64,000 nt of DNA from Neisseria mucosa. GTDB taxonomy: Bacteria; Pseudomonadota; Gammaproteobacteria; Burkholderiales; Neisseriaceae. The stretch lies in contig NZ_POWX01000014.1 in NCBI RefSeq assembly GCF_003044445.1, positions 1 to 64,000 of the forward strand, read 5' to 3'. A program made the translations under genes and the position numbers. Below the pieces are notes generated by a model. The model saw only the letters and a program-made list of their open reading frames with translations, was not told the origin of the DNA and made no database searches. Below are positions 52,369 through 61,800 of this stretch, in pieces; the first letter of the stretch is position 1, and the number at the start of each line of letters is the position of its first letter.

Positions 52369-52914
52369 TTAGCGCATAATCCGCGCCAACCCCGGCAAAA
52401 AATATTCCGTCAGTTCCAACACCTCGCCATCCCAATCAAAATAAGACCTGCGGGCGGCGACAGGTCGTCTGAAATCATCCTGACCGCCTGCGTTTTCCAT
52501 CAGACAAAACTCGAATGCCGAACGCTTCAGGGGCAGTGTGCCGTCAAACAGCCGCTCGCCCAAAGGCTGCGTGCCGCAATCCAACACGCCGCGCCAGGCT
52601 TGGGATTGCGGGCTGCACGCGCTGCGCGCCTGTACGACGGGCACGCCGTTCAGATGCAGCAAAACGTCGCGGACGAATTGCGGGGCGGCGGTTTCGGTAT
52701 GGCTTTTGCCAAACGAATTGCCCTGTCCGTCCAGTTCGCCCATATACAGCACTTTTACCGCAAAACTGCCGCCCAAGGCGCGTAAGGCGGCGGTCAGCGA
52801 TTGCGCTTGGCACAAAGCGGCGGCACGTTCGTTCCAACCTTGCGGCAGCTCGTCAGGAAGTTTGTCTTGCCAATTTAAAGGGGGATTCATAGGATTTAGA
52901 TTGATGGGTTTCAT
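52369..52914 (-). CDS. ubiC: Chorismate-pyruvate lyase
   Basis: 181 residues. Splits chorismate to 4-hydroxybenzoate and pyruvate, entry to ubiquinone synthesis (UbiD is encoded at 9.4 kb). UbiC pattern: SLTAALRALGGSFAVKVL, VRDVLLHLNGVPVVQARS with the conserved Arg, GTQPLGERLFDG and a C-terminal ARRSYF...LTEYFLPGL. Starts 3 bases after the bioD stop, so it is the tail gene of the bioA-bioD operon. A nearby downstream ATG is an alternative start. Confidence 0.9.
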   Translation of the reverse strand: MKPINLNPMNPPLNWQDKLPDELPQGWNERAAALCQAQSLTAALRALGGSFAVKVLYMGELDGQGNSFGKSHTETAAPQFVRDVLLHLNGVPVVQARSACSPQSQAWRGVLDCGTQPLGERLFDGTLPLKRSAFEFCLMENAGGQDDFRRPVAARRSYFDWDGEVLELTEYFLPGLARIMR

Positions 52915-52917
52915 GTT

Positions 52918-53586
52918 TTAATCGTTTTCAGACGACCTTTCGTCCGTCTCCACCTTATCCAACTCCATCCACTCCGCATCGGGGAAATCTGTTTTCAGAC
53001 GACCCCTTAGATACGCCGAGCTGTCTTGGGCGATGTTCTCGTCGCGGCTGTCGTGGATGTGGTTGAAAATCAGGCTGTGCAGGCTGATGCCGTATTGTTT
53101 GAGCGCGGCGAAGCTGAGCAGGGTGTGGTTAATACTGCCGAGCCGTCCGCTGGTAACGAGAATGACGGGATAAGCCTGTTGCTGAACATAATCAATGGTT
53201 AACAGGTTTTCCGTCAGCGGAACCATCAATCCGCCCGCGCCTTCGACCAAGACGATTTCGTATTGCGCCGCCAATTCTTGCGTGGCGGTGCGGATTTTGT
53301 CCAAGTCCAAAACCCTGCCGTCCAGACGGGCGGCGAGGTGGGGCGAGGCGGGATAGCTGAAGATTTCGGGCATGGTCAGCCGCTGTTTGTCGGCTTCCTG
53401 CATGGGTATGCCCATGATGTTGCGGTGGACGGCGATGTCGTCGGCGATGTTTTGGCAACCGGTTTGCACAGGCTTTTGCGTGATCACGCTTTTGCCCTGC
53501 TGCAACAATTGTTTTGCCAACATGCCGGTGGCGACGGTTTTGCCGATGTCCGTGTCTATGCCGCTGACGAAGTAAACGCCTTTCAT
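52918..53586 (-). CDS. bioD: Dethiobiotin synthetase
   Basis: 222 residues from ATG at 53584-53586; the longer ORF overlaps bioA out of frame. ATP-dependent ureido-ring closure of DAPA to dethiobiotin. P-loop GIDTDIGKTVATGML at 8-22, KPVQTG near 38, VEGAGGLMVPLTEN near 113. ATG overlaps the bioA stop (ATGA). A DUS encodes YLRGRLKTDFPD and another the C-terminus ERSSEND. Confidence 0.95.
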   Translation of the reverse strand: MKGVYFVSGIDTDIGKTVATGMLAKQLLQQGKSVITQKPVQTGCQNIADDIAVHRNIMGIPMQEADKQRLTMPEIFSYPASPHLAARLDGRVLDLDKIRTATQELAAQYEIVLVEGAGGLMVPLTENLLTIDYVQQQAYPVILVTSGRLGSINHTLLSFAALKQYGISLHSLIFNHIHDSRDENIAQDSSAYLRGRLKTDFPDAEWMELDKVETDERSSEND

Positions 53587-54875
53587 TTGCTGTGTTCCTT
53601 CAAGATTTGTATGCTTTTGTCGGCAAGTTCGGTCAAGAGGTCGTCTGAAATGATGTAAGGCGGCATGAGGTACACCAGCCTGCCGAATGGGCGCACCCAA
53701 ATGCCCTGCTCCACGCAGTCCGCTTGAAAACGCGCCATATCCACGCCTTTTTCCAGCTCGATCACGCCGATGGCACCCAAAACGCGCACGTCTTTCACGC
53801 CGCGGATGTCCCATGCGGTTTTCAGACGACCTTTCAGGATGCTTTCGATGCGGCGGATATTTGCCTGCCAATCTTGGGACAAAAGCAGCTTGACCGAAGC
53901 GCAGGCAACGGCACACGCCAGCGGGTTCGCCATAAATGTCGGGCCGTGCATGAACACGCCCGCTTCGCCGCGCGAAATCGTTTCGGTGACTTTTTGCGAA
54001 GTGACTGCCGCCGCCAGCGTCATATAGCCGCCGCTCAAGCCCTTGCCGATACACATAATATCCGGCACGACCTCCGCATGTTCGCAGGCAAACATCTTGC
54101 CCGTACGCCCGAATCCGGTGGCGATTTCGTCAAAAATCAACACAATATCAAATTCATCACACAAATCGCGCAAACCGCGAAGATACTGCGGATGATAAAA
54201 ATACATGCCGCCCGCACCCTGCACGACTGGTTCCAAAATAAAGGCGGCAATATCCGCATGATGCGCTTCAAACAAGGCGCGGACAGGCTGCAAATCCGCC
54301 CCATCCCATTCATCGTCGAAACGGCTTTTTGGATTATCGACAAAATAACGCTGCGGCAGAGCGCTGCCGAAAATATGGTGCATCCCCGTTTCCGGATCGC
54401 AGACGGACATCGCGTTCCAAGTATCGCCGTGATACCCGCGCCGCACCGTCGCAATATTCTGCTTCGCCGTCAAACCCCGCGCCTGCTGGTATTGCACCGC
54501 CATCTTCAACGCGACTTCCACCGAAACCGAACCCGAATCCGCATAAAAAATACGGTCCAACCCCTGCGGCAAAATCCCGACCAATAATTTGCCCAGCTCC
54601 ACCGCCGGCCCGTGCGTCAAACCGCCGAACATCACATGCGACATTTGCTTAATCTGCGCCTCAACCGCCTGATTCAAAACAGGATGATTGTAGCCGTGTA
54701 TCGCACACCACCAAGACGACATCCCGTCAATCAGCCGCGTACCGTCCGCCAATTCAATATGCACGCCCTCCGCACGGCACACCGGATAAACAGGCAACGG
54801 GTCGGTCATGGATGTATAGGGATGGAGCAGATGGGCGCGGTCGAAATCGAGCAGGGAGGAATTTTCGGAAATCAT
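53583..54875 (-). CDS. bioA: Adenosylmethionine-8-amino-7-oxononanoate aminotransferase
   Basis: 430 residues. PLP enzyme that makes DAPA from KAPA using SAM. DGMSSWWCAIHGYNHP near 52, YADSGSVSVEVALKMA near 110, RRGYHGDTWNAMSVCDPETG near 143, LIFDEIATGFGRTG near 240 (PLP Asp) and IGKGLSGGYMTLAA with Schiff-base Lys. A DUS is read as ILKGRLKTAWD. First gene of the bioA-bioD-ubiC operon; bioB and bioF are not in the window. Confidence 0.96.
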   Translation of the reverse strand: MISENSSLLDFDRAHLLHPYTSMTDPLPVYPVCRAEGVHIELADGTRLIDGMSSWWCAIHGYNHPVLNQAVEAQIKQMSHVMFGGLTHGPAVELGKLLVGILPQGLDRIFYADSGSVSVEVALKMAVQYQQARGLTAKQNIATVRRGYHGDTWNAMSVCDPETGMHHIFGSALPQRYFVDNPKSRFDDEWDGADLQPVRALFEAHHADIAAFILEPVVQGAGGMYFYHPQYLRGLRDLCDEFDIVLIFDEIATGFGRTGKMFACEHAEVVPDIMCIGKGLSGGYMTLAAAVTSQKVTETISRGEAGVFMHGPTFMANPLACAVACASVKLLLSQDWQANIRRIESILKGRLKTAWDIRGVKDVRVLGAIGVIELEKGVDMARFQADCVEQGIWVRPFGRLVYLMPPYIISDDLLTELADKSIQILKEHSK

Positions 54876-55055
54876 AGGACGTTCTTTTGCTTAATCTGAA
54901 TTTGACGGCATATATACGCAAACCGCCGTATTTTCGCGACAAATTTTATCATTAAGCCTCAGTCATATGTAAATTACCCTCATATCCTTGACGTTCACAT
55001 GAATCAGACAGTAACATCGCGGAGACTGAATAATATATATTGATAATTGACTACT

Positions 55056-57131
55056 ATGGCAAAACTGAAAACCATCGCCCTGACGCTGTCCGGTTTATCC
55101 GCCGTTTCCGGCGCGGCCGCCGCACAAAACGCCACTCCCAACCAAACAGGTATGGCAATGATGCGGCTCAATTCTGCCCTTCTCGACCAAGCCAAAGCCA
55201 AGACTTTCGGTTCCGGCAGCCTGTGGGCTTCATTGAAAAAAGACTTCCGCATGAGCGAAGTTAATTCCGAGCTGGTCCGCCGCCACGAAAGCAAATTCGC
55301 CGCAAACGGTGCCTATTTCGACCGCACCATCACGCGCAGCAAACCTTATATGTACCATATTGCAACCGAAGTAAAAAAACGCAATATGCCCGCCGAAATC
55401 GCACTCCTCCCCTTCATTGAAAGCGCATTCGTCACCAAAGCCAAATCCCACGTCGGCGCATCCGGCCTGTGGCAGTTCATGCCGGCAACCGGTCGTCATT
55501 TCGGCTTGGAAAAAACACCTTTGTATGACGGCCGCCACGACGTATATGCCGCGACCGACGCCGCGCTGAACTACCTGCAATATCTGCACGGGCTATTTAA
55601 CGACTGGTCTTTGGCTTTGGCTGCATACAACTGGGGCGAAGGCAATGTAGGCCGCGCCGTCAACCGTGCCCGCGCACAAGGCCTGGAACCCACTTACGAA
55701 AACCTGCGTATGCCGAACGAGACACGCAACTACGTTCCCAAATTGCTGGCTGTCCGCAATATTGTCGCCAGCCCCCAGACTTTCGGCATGAATATCAGCG
55801 AAATCACCAATCAACCTTATTTCCAAACAGTCAGTATTGACAAACCCATCGACAACAGCACCATCGCCCGTCTCGCCAATATCAGCGAGAGCGAGCTGCT
55901 GACATTGAACCCTGCTTTCAACGCACCTGTCTTCATCCCGAAAAACAACCGCAAATTATTGCTGCCTGTTTCCGCCGTATCCGCATTCGAAAAAAATTAC
56001 CGCAATGCGAATCCCGAAACCCTGCTCTCTTTCAATGCTTATACCTCGGCCCGCAATACCAATCTAAACACGATTGCGACAGAAACCGGGATGAGCGTTG
56101 CCGAAATCAAACGACTGAACGGCTTAAACGGCAATTCGCTGTCTGAAGGACGTACCATTTTGGTTGCACAAACCGATACTGCTACCAAACAGGATATGAT
56201 TAATTTCATCGATACTGACAATACTCCGGATACCTACCGTTCGAATATGCCGACAATGGCTCCGATTCAAACGGCAGAACTCAAAACCGATACAGTCAAA
56301 AAAGTCGTCGCCCCTGCCAATACGGTTGCACAAGAACCTGCTCCAACAACCTTTGATTTTGTTGCCAATACCAAAGCTGCAACTGCCCCTATCGCCGCCG
56401 ATGCCGTTACAACCGCCCAACCCCGTGTAGAACGCGTTCAAACCGTACAATCCACGGAAGCCAAACCTGCTACGGACACAACTGTCATTGCGGCGGCCGA
56501 GCCTGCACAACCTGCCTTAACCTTAACAGAACCTCAGGTCGTGGCATCGGCAAAATCAGCTACTCCTTCCGCTCCTTCAGCAGTCGAAGAACCTGACCAA
56601 ATGATGGCATTGCTTGCCAATGTTGATTCACGTTTGCAAAAGGAAGAAGAAGATCAAATTATTGTTACTCAAAATATCGCGCATCATCAAGAAGTTGATG
56701 CAGCCAAAGCACGCAGCGAACGTATTGCCGAAAATATTGCCAAGCATCAAAGCCGTACTGAAGCGCGACTGGCAAGGGCAAATAATCAATCATCTGCCCA
56801 GCCGACAACTATGGCAGGTATGCACCGCGTAGCTGATGGGGATACCCTGTTCAATATTTCCAAACGCTACAATTTAAGCGTTGCCGATTTGATTGTGACC
56901 AACAACATCAAAGGCAGCAATATCCGAAAAGGTCAGCTGTTACGCGTTAGCGCGGATCCGGTCAAAACCCGTAAAAACAATATCCAAAATGTTTCTTACA
57001 CAGTCCGTAGAGGCGATACGCTCAATACGATTGCTGATCGCTTTAACATAGATGTCAACGATATCCGCCGTTGGAATAAAAATACCCGAACCGTTACCCC
57101 GGGTCAGCGTTTGAAATTGATGGGCAGCTAA
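55056..57131 (+). CDS. mltD: MltD-like membrane-associated lytic transglycosylase with LysM domains
   Basis: 691 residues from ATG 55056. Cleaves peptidoglycan glycan strands, forming anhydro-muropeptides in the periplasm. Signal peptide KTIALTLSGLSAVSGAAAAQ (residues 4-23), no lipobox Cys, so secreted rather than lipidated. SLT domain about 105-230 with catalytic Glu in LLPFIESAFVTKAKS, ASGLWQFMPATGRHFGL and AAYNWGEGNVGRA. A LysM-like unit near 340-375 (NTNLNTIATETGMSVAEIKR), a long Ala/Thr/Pro-rich linker (about 400-590), then two LysM domains (HRVADGDTLFNISKRYNLSV; YTVRRGDTLNTIADRFNIDV). Longer than E. coli MltD (452) owing to the linker. Confidence 0.9.
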   Translation: MAKLKTIALTLSGLSAVSGAAAAQNATPNQTGMAMMRLNSALLDQAKAKTFGSGSLWASLKKDFRMSEVNSELVRRHESKFAANGAYFDRTITRSKPYMYHIATEVKKRNMPAEIALLPFIESAFVTKAKSHVGASGLWQFMPATGRHFGLEKTPLYDGRHDVYAATDAALNYLQYLHGLFNDWSLALAAYNWGEGNVGRAVNRARAQGLEPTYENLRMPNETRNYVPKLLAVRNIVASPQTFGMNISEITNQPYFQTVSIDKPIDNSTIARLANISESELLTLNPAFNAPVFIPKNNRKLLLPVSAVSAFEKNYRNANPETLLSFNAYTSARNTNLNTIATETGMSVAEIKRLNGLNGNSLSEGRTILVAQTDTATKQDMINFIDTDNTPDTYRSNMPTMAPIQTAELKTDTVKKVVAPANTVAQEPAPTTFDFVANTKAATAPIAADAVTTAQPRVERVQTVQSTEAKPATDTTVIAAAEPAQPALTLTEPQVVASAKSATPSAPSAVEEPDQMMALLANVDSRLQKEEEDQIIVTQNIAHHQEVDAAKARSERIAENIAKHQSRTEARLARANNQSSAQPTTMAGMHRVADGDTLFNISKRYNLSVADLIVTNNIKGSNIRKGQLLRVSADPVKTRKNNIQNVSYTVRRGDTLNTIADRFNIDVNDIRRWNKNTRTVTPGQRLKLMGS

Positions 57132-57148
57132 CCGCGTAATCAAACAGC

Positions 57149-57179
57149 AGGTCGTCTGAAGTTTTCAGACGACCTTTTT
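57149..57179 (+). terminator. DUS-pair terminator after mltD
   Basis: AGGTCGTCTGAAG and TTTTCAGACGACCTTTTT with almost no loop; T run. Confidence 0.75.
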
Positions 57180-57180
57180 G

Positions 57181-57342
57181 TATAGTAAATCATAATAGGA
57201 AATAATTAATCATCGTCATTCTGCGCAAGCAGGAATCCCGACCTCAGATTGTCAGTCATACTTTAGAATTGCCGTAAGCTCAAACTCTTAGATACCTGCC
57301 TGCTAGCCCAGTCCATCCATATTGTATCCATGCCAAAATATA
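57181..57342. other. Repeat remnants between mltD and mtrE
   Basis: Holds a decayed dRS3 (ATTCTGCGCAAGCAGGAAT, 57218-57236) and a TATAGTAAAT end similar to the small element at 31464. No gene. Confidence 0.5.
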
Positions 57343-57389
57343 AAAACGTCGTCTGAAAACTGGATATCCGGTTTTCAGACGACGTTTTT
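57342..57389 (-). terminator. Variant DUS-pair terminator of the mtr operon
   Basis: AAAAACGTCGTCTGAAAAC faces GTTTTCAGACGACGTTTTT: the ACGTCGTCTGAA variant seen also behind ettA, 24 bases past the mtrE stop. Confidence 0.75.
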
Positions 57390-57412
57390 AATGCCGCTTA
57401 TTTCGAACAGTC

Positions 57413-58831
57413 TTACTGCTGCGCGGCAGGTTGGCTAACGGTTTCGCGTTTCAAACCGCCGCCAAGTGCTTTATACAAGTCGGCAAGGTTTTCCAAACGG
57501 GTCAGCTGATTAGCCAAAAGAGCAGTTTCTGCGCCGTAACTGCTGCGCTCGGCATCCAGCAAATCCAATGCACTGGATACGCCATGTTTGTAGCGCAGGC
57601 TGATGAGGCGCAGGCTGTCGTTGTAGGCACGGCTTTGTTTGCTCAAAGCGGCATAGCTTTTATCCAGCTGTTCGCGTGCAACCAACGCATTGGAAACGTC
57701 TTTGAATGCGGATTGAACAGCGGCTTCATAAGCAACGATTTGTGCCTGTTGGCGCAGTTTGGCTACGTCAAGATTGGCTTTGTTTGTGCCCCAATCAAAG
57801 ATAGGCAGAGTGATGGATGGTGCAAAAGCCCAAATACCCGTGCCGCTCTTAAACAGGCCGCTCAACTCGCCGGAAGCGGTACCGACAGAACCGGTCAGGC
57901 TGATGCGCGGGAAAAACGCCGCACGTGCCGCACCGATATTGGCATTGGCTTGTTTGAGCGCGTGTTCGGCCGCACGGATATCCGGACGGTTGAGCAACAG
58001 GTCCGAACTCAAACCGGCAGGCAGTTTGGTCATTTTGAACTGTTTGTTCAAAGGCAAACCGGCAGGCAAGTCTTCAGGCAAAGGTTGATTAATCAACATA
58101 GCCAAGGAATTTCGCGCTTGCTCGCGGTTTTTTACCGCAGATGCGTAATCGGCTTTGGCCGATTCAATCAGCGCTTCCTGTTGGTGCAAATCAACGGCGG
58201 AAATCACGCCGGCCTTATGGCGTAATTGCGAGAGCTTGTAAGTCGCTTCACGGGTTTGTAATACGCGTTGTGCCAATGCCATGGTTTCTTCCGCGTAGCG
58301 TTCGTTAAAGTAGGCTTTGGCAACGGTAGAAATCAGGGTCAGATGGGCGGCATCGCGGTTTGCGGCCACATTAAAATAACCTTGCAACGCGGCTTCGCTG
58401 GTGCTGCGGACACGGCCGAAGAGGTCAAGCTCATAAGAGGCTGCGCCCAAACCCACGCTGTATTGGCTGCTAACGCTGCCGCCACTCAAACTGCCTTGAC
58501 GCGAACCTGTACCGCTGGCATTGACGGTTGGCAACAAATTATTACGCGCAATCATGTATTGCTTGCGGTAGATTTCCGCATTCAGCGCGGCTGTACGCAA
58601 ATCGGTATTGCGTTCCAATGCGATGTCGATCAGGCGGTGAAGGCGAGGATCGGCAAAGTAATCTTGCCAACCCAATTCGGCTGCACGGATACCGTCGTCA
58701 ACAGTGTCGTATTTAAACGTATCGGCCACGGCAACTTGAGGCTGCTCATATTTCGGCATCATGGTACAGGCCGACAAAGCCACGGCGGCGGCAACGGCGG
58801 TCAGTACAGGTTTGAATGTAATCTTCTTCAT
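57413..58831 (-). CDS. mtrE: Outer-membrane efflux channel MtrE
   Basis: 472 residues from ATG at 58829-58831, where AAAGGATTCTAAA gives the ribosome site (an ATG six codons earlier is weaker). TolC-family lipoprotein: signal with lipobox ALSAC, Cys22. Two repeated alpha-barrel/beta-barrel halves, with family motifs NLLPTVNASGTGS, SYELDLFGRVRS, LLNRPDIRAAEHALKQANAN and FPRISLTGSVG. Forms the trimeric exit duct for MtrCD. Downstream of mtrD, separated by 56 bases that hold a DUS hairpin of the AG dialect. Confidence 0.94.
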   Translation of the reverse strand: MKKITFKPVLTAVAAAVALSACTMMPKYEQPQVAVADTFKYDTVDDGIRAAELGWQDYFADPRLHRLIDIALERNTDLRTAALNAEIYRKQYMIARNNLLPTVNASGTGSRQGSLSGGSVSSQYSVGLGAASYELDLFGRVRSTSEAALQGYFNVAANRDAAHLTLISTVAKAYFNERYAEETMALAQRVLQTREATYKLSQLRHKAGVISAVDLHQQEALIESAKADYASAVKNREQARNSLAMLINQPLPEDLPAGLPLNKQFKMTKLPAGLSSDLLLNRPDIRAAEHALKQANANIGAARAAFFPRISLTGSVGTASGELSGLFKSGTGIWAFAPSITLPIFDWGTNKANLDVAKLRQQAQIVAYEAAVQSAFKDVSNALVAREQLDKSYAALSKQSRAYNDSLRLISLRYKHGVSSALDLLDAERSSYGAETALLANQLTRLENLADLYKALGGGLKRETVSQPAAQQ

Positions 58832-58853
58832 TTTAGAATCCTTTAGCATTTTG

Positions 58854-58882
58854 AGGCCGTCTGAAAATTTTTCAGACGGCCT
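58854..58882 (-). terminator. AG-dialect DUS hairpin between mtrD and mtrE
   Basis: AGGCCGTCTGAAAA faces TTTTCAGACGGCCT. Both arms have GGCC, unlike the GGTC of almost all other copies in the window. Could partly terminate before mtrE. Confidence 0.8.
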
Positions 58883-58887
58883 TTGCT

Positions 58888-61800
58888 TTAGTGCTTGTCT
58901 GAATCTTGTTTACCGTCTTCAATCATGCCGGCTTCAGCGGCGTGTTTGGCGGCCATCTCATGCTCGTGTGCGGTTTCTTTAAAGAATTTGCGCACAACCA
59001 CATAGAACAAAGGCACAAGGAACACAGACAGAATCGTACCGATCAACATACCCCAGACCACGGTCGTACCAATCGCACGTTGGCTGGCGGAGCTGGCACC
59101 GCTGGCAACATAAAGCGGTACCACGCCCAAGATGAAGGCAAACGAAGTCATGATAATCGGACGGAAACGCAAGTGTGCGGCGGCAAGCGCAGCTTCAAGC
59201 GCGCTCTTGCCTTGCGCTTGCAGGTCTTTGGCAAACTCGATAATCAAAATCGCGTTTTTCGCACTCAAACCCATCACCGTAACGAAACCGACTTGGAAGT
59301 AGATATCGTTGGCGTATGCCGGAATACTGCCCAGTAATGCTTCAAACATGTTACGGCCAGTCACACCCAATGCCGCGCCAATCAAGCCCAACGGAATCAC
59401 AAGGATAACCGCCAACGGGATAGACCAGCTTTCGTACAAAGCAGCCAATACCAAGAATACAGCGGCAGCGGCCAATGCGTACAATACGACAGTTTGCGAG
59501 CCGCCTTTAGCCTCTTCACGAGACTGGCCTCCCCATTCCAGACTGTAACCGCCGCCCATGTCATCAACCATTTGCTGTACCGCAGTCATGGCCTGACCGG
59601 AAGATACGCCATTAACAGGCGAGCCGGAAAGCTCCATTGCCGGATAACCATTGAAGCGGACGCTTTGTTCCATACCGTTTTCCCAAGAAACAGTAGCAAT
59701 GGTAGAAAGCGGTACAGCAACGCCGGATTTGTTCGGCACGGTCAGGTTCAGAATATCGGCAGGCTGCATACGGGCACTCGCATCAGCTTGTACCATCACG
59801 CGTTGCAGACGTCCTTGATTTGGGAAGTCGTTGACATAAGACGAACCCAAAGAAGAAGCCAAAGCAGTACGGATATCAGAGAACGAAATACCTTGTGCGG
59901 CTGCTGCAGAGCGGTTGATGTCGATTTTCAACTGAGGCGCATCTTCCAAACCGCTCGCACGAACGGTACTTGGGTTAAACAAACCGCTTTTGCGCATTTT
60001 GTCAATCAACTCATTGCGCTTGGCCAACAATGCAGCATGGCCGCTGTTGTTACGGTCTTGCAGGTAAATCGTCAAGCCGGAGCCTGTACCCAATTCCATA
60101 ATGGCTGGAGGCACAATCGCCAAACCGAAACCGTCTTTCAGCGTAGCCATCATCATGCCGGTCAACTTACCGGAAATAGAAGTCGCATCGCTGCCCGGGG
60201 CAGTACGTTCGCTCCAGTCTTTCAGAATGACAAAGCCCAAAGCCATGTTTTGACCGGAACCTGAAAAACTGAAGCCGGAAACGGTAATGATGTTCTCAAT
60301 CTCAGGTATAGATTTTGCCAGCTGAGTGATTTGAGCCAAAGTTGCATCGGTACGCTCTTTGGTCGCGCCGGCAGGCAGCTGTACGCTCAACATCAAGTTA
60401 CCTTGGTCTTCAGTCGGCAAGAAGGAAGTCGGCAGACGCATAAACAGGAATACGCCCACAACAGTCAAACCAATATAGACAACCATCATGCGCAAAGTCT
60501 TGCGCAAGACTTTGGCAACCCAGCCTTCGTAGCCGTGTGTCCAGCTGTCGAATTTTTTGTTAAACCAACCGAAGAAACCTTTTTTCTCTTCGTGATGACC
60601 CTTCTGAATCGGTTTGAGCATGGTGGCACATAATGCCGGAGTCAGCGTCAAGGCAAGGAATGCGGAGAATGCAATCGATGCCGCCATGGTCAAGGCAAAC
60701 TGTTTGTAAATGTTACCTGTTGCACCGCTAAACATTGCCAGCGGAACAAATACGGACATCAACACGGCAGTAATACCAATCACCGCGCCGGAAATCCGAC
60801 CCATCGCTTTTTTGGTTGCAGCCTTAGGCGACAGACCTTCACTCGCCATAATACGCTCAACGTTTTCAACGACCACAATCGCGTCATCGACCACAATACC
60901 GATCACCAATACCATCGCAAACATGGTCAATACGTTAATCGACATACCCATGTATGAGATAAAGGCAAAACCGCCCAACAGGGAAATCGGTACAACAATG
61001 GTCGGAATCAGCGTATAGCGGATGTTTTGCAGGAAGAGATACATCACTAAGAATACCAATACGATGGCTTCCAAAAGCGTATGGATCACTTTCTCAATCG
61101 AAATTTCCACAAATTTGGAAGTATCGTAAGGAACTTTCCAGCTCATGCCGTCTGGAAAATACTTCTGCAAAACTGCCATTTTTTCTTTCACGGCAGTCGC
61201 CGTTGCCAAAGCGTTACCGCTGTTGGACAGCATCACTGCCATACCGGTGGTATTCACGCCGTTCAAACGTGTGGAAGTAGAATAGTCCTGCATACCCAAG
61301 CTGACTTTGGCAACGTCTTTCAGATAGACATTAGAACCATCGGTATTGGATACCAAAATGATGTTGCCAAACTCTTCAGCAGTGCTCAGCTGACCTTGAG
61401 CCGTCACAGTTGCTGAAATGGTCTGACCTGCAGCCGCCGGCAAAGAGCCGATAGAGCCTGCAGAAATTTGGATATTTTGAGTAGCCAGTGCGTTGGTTAC
61501 CGTTGCAAAAGACAGGTTGTAGTTTTGCAGTTTTTTCGGGTCAACCCAAATACGCATGGCGCGTTGCGCACCAAACAATTGTACCTGCCCTACCCCGTCG
61601 ATACGCTGCAGTTCAGGAATGATATTGCGCTGGGCGTAATCGTTCATTTCCTCAATGGATTGCTTTTCAGAAGAAAGCATGACCACTTGCAAGAAGTTGG
61701 AACGCGCTTTAGATACGGTTACACCATATTGCTGTACGGTAGACGGCAATGTGGACAACACTTCCGACAATTTGTTCTGCACGTCTACCTGCGCCAAATC

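Noticed and set aside
61150..61162. AT-dialect DUS (ATGCCGTCTGGAA) inside mtrD
   Set aside because: One base off the motif and fully explained by the conserved codons for FPDGMSW.
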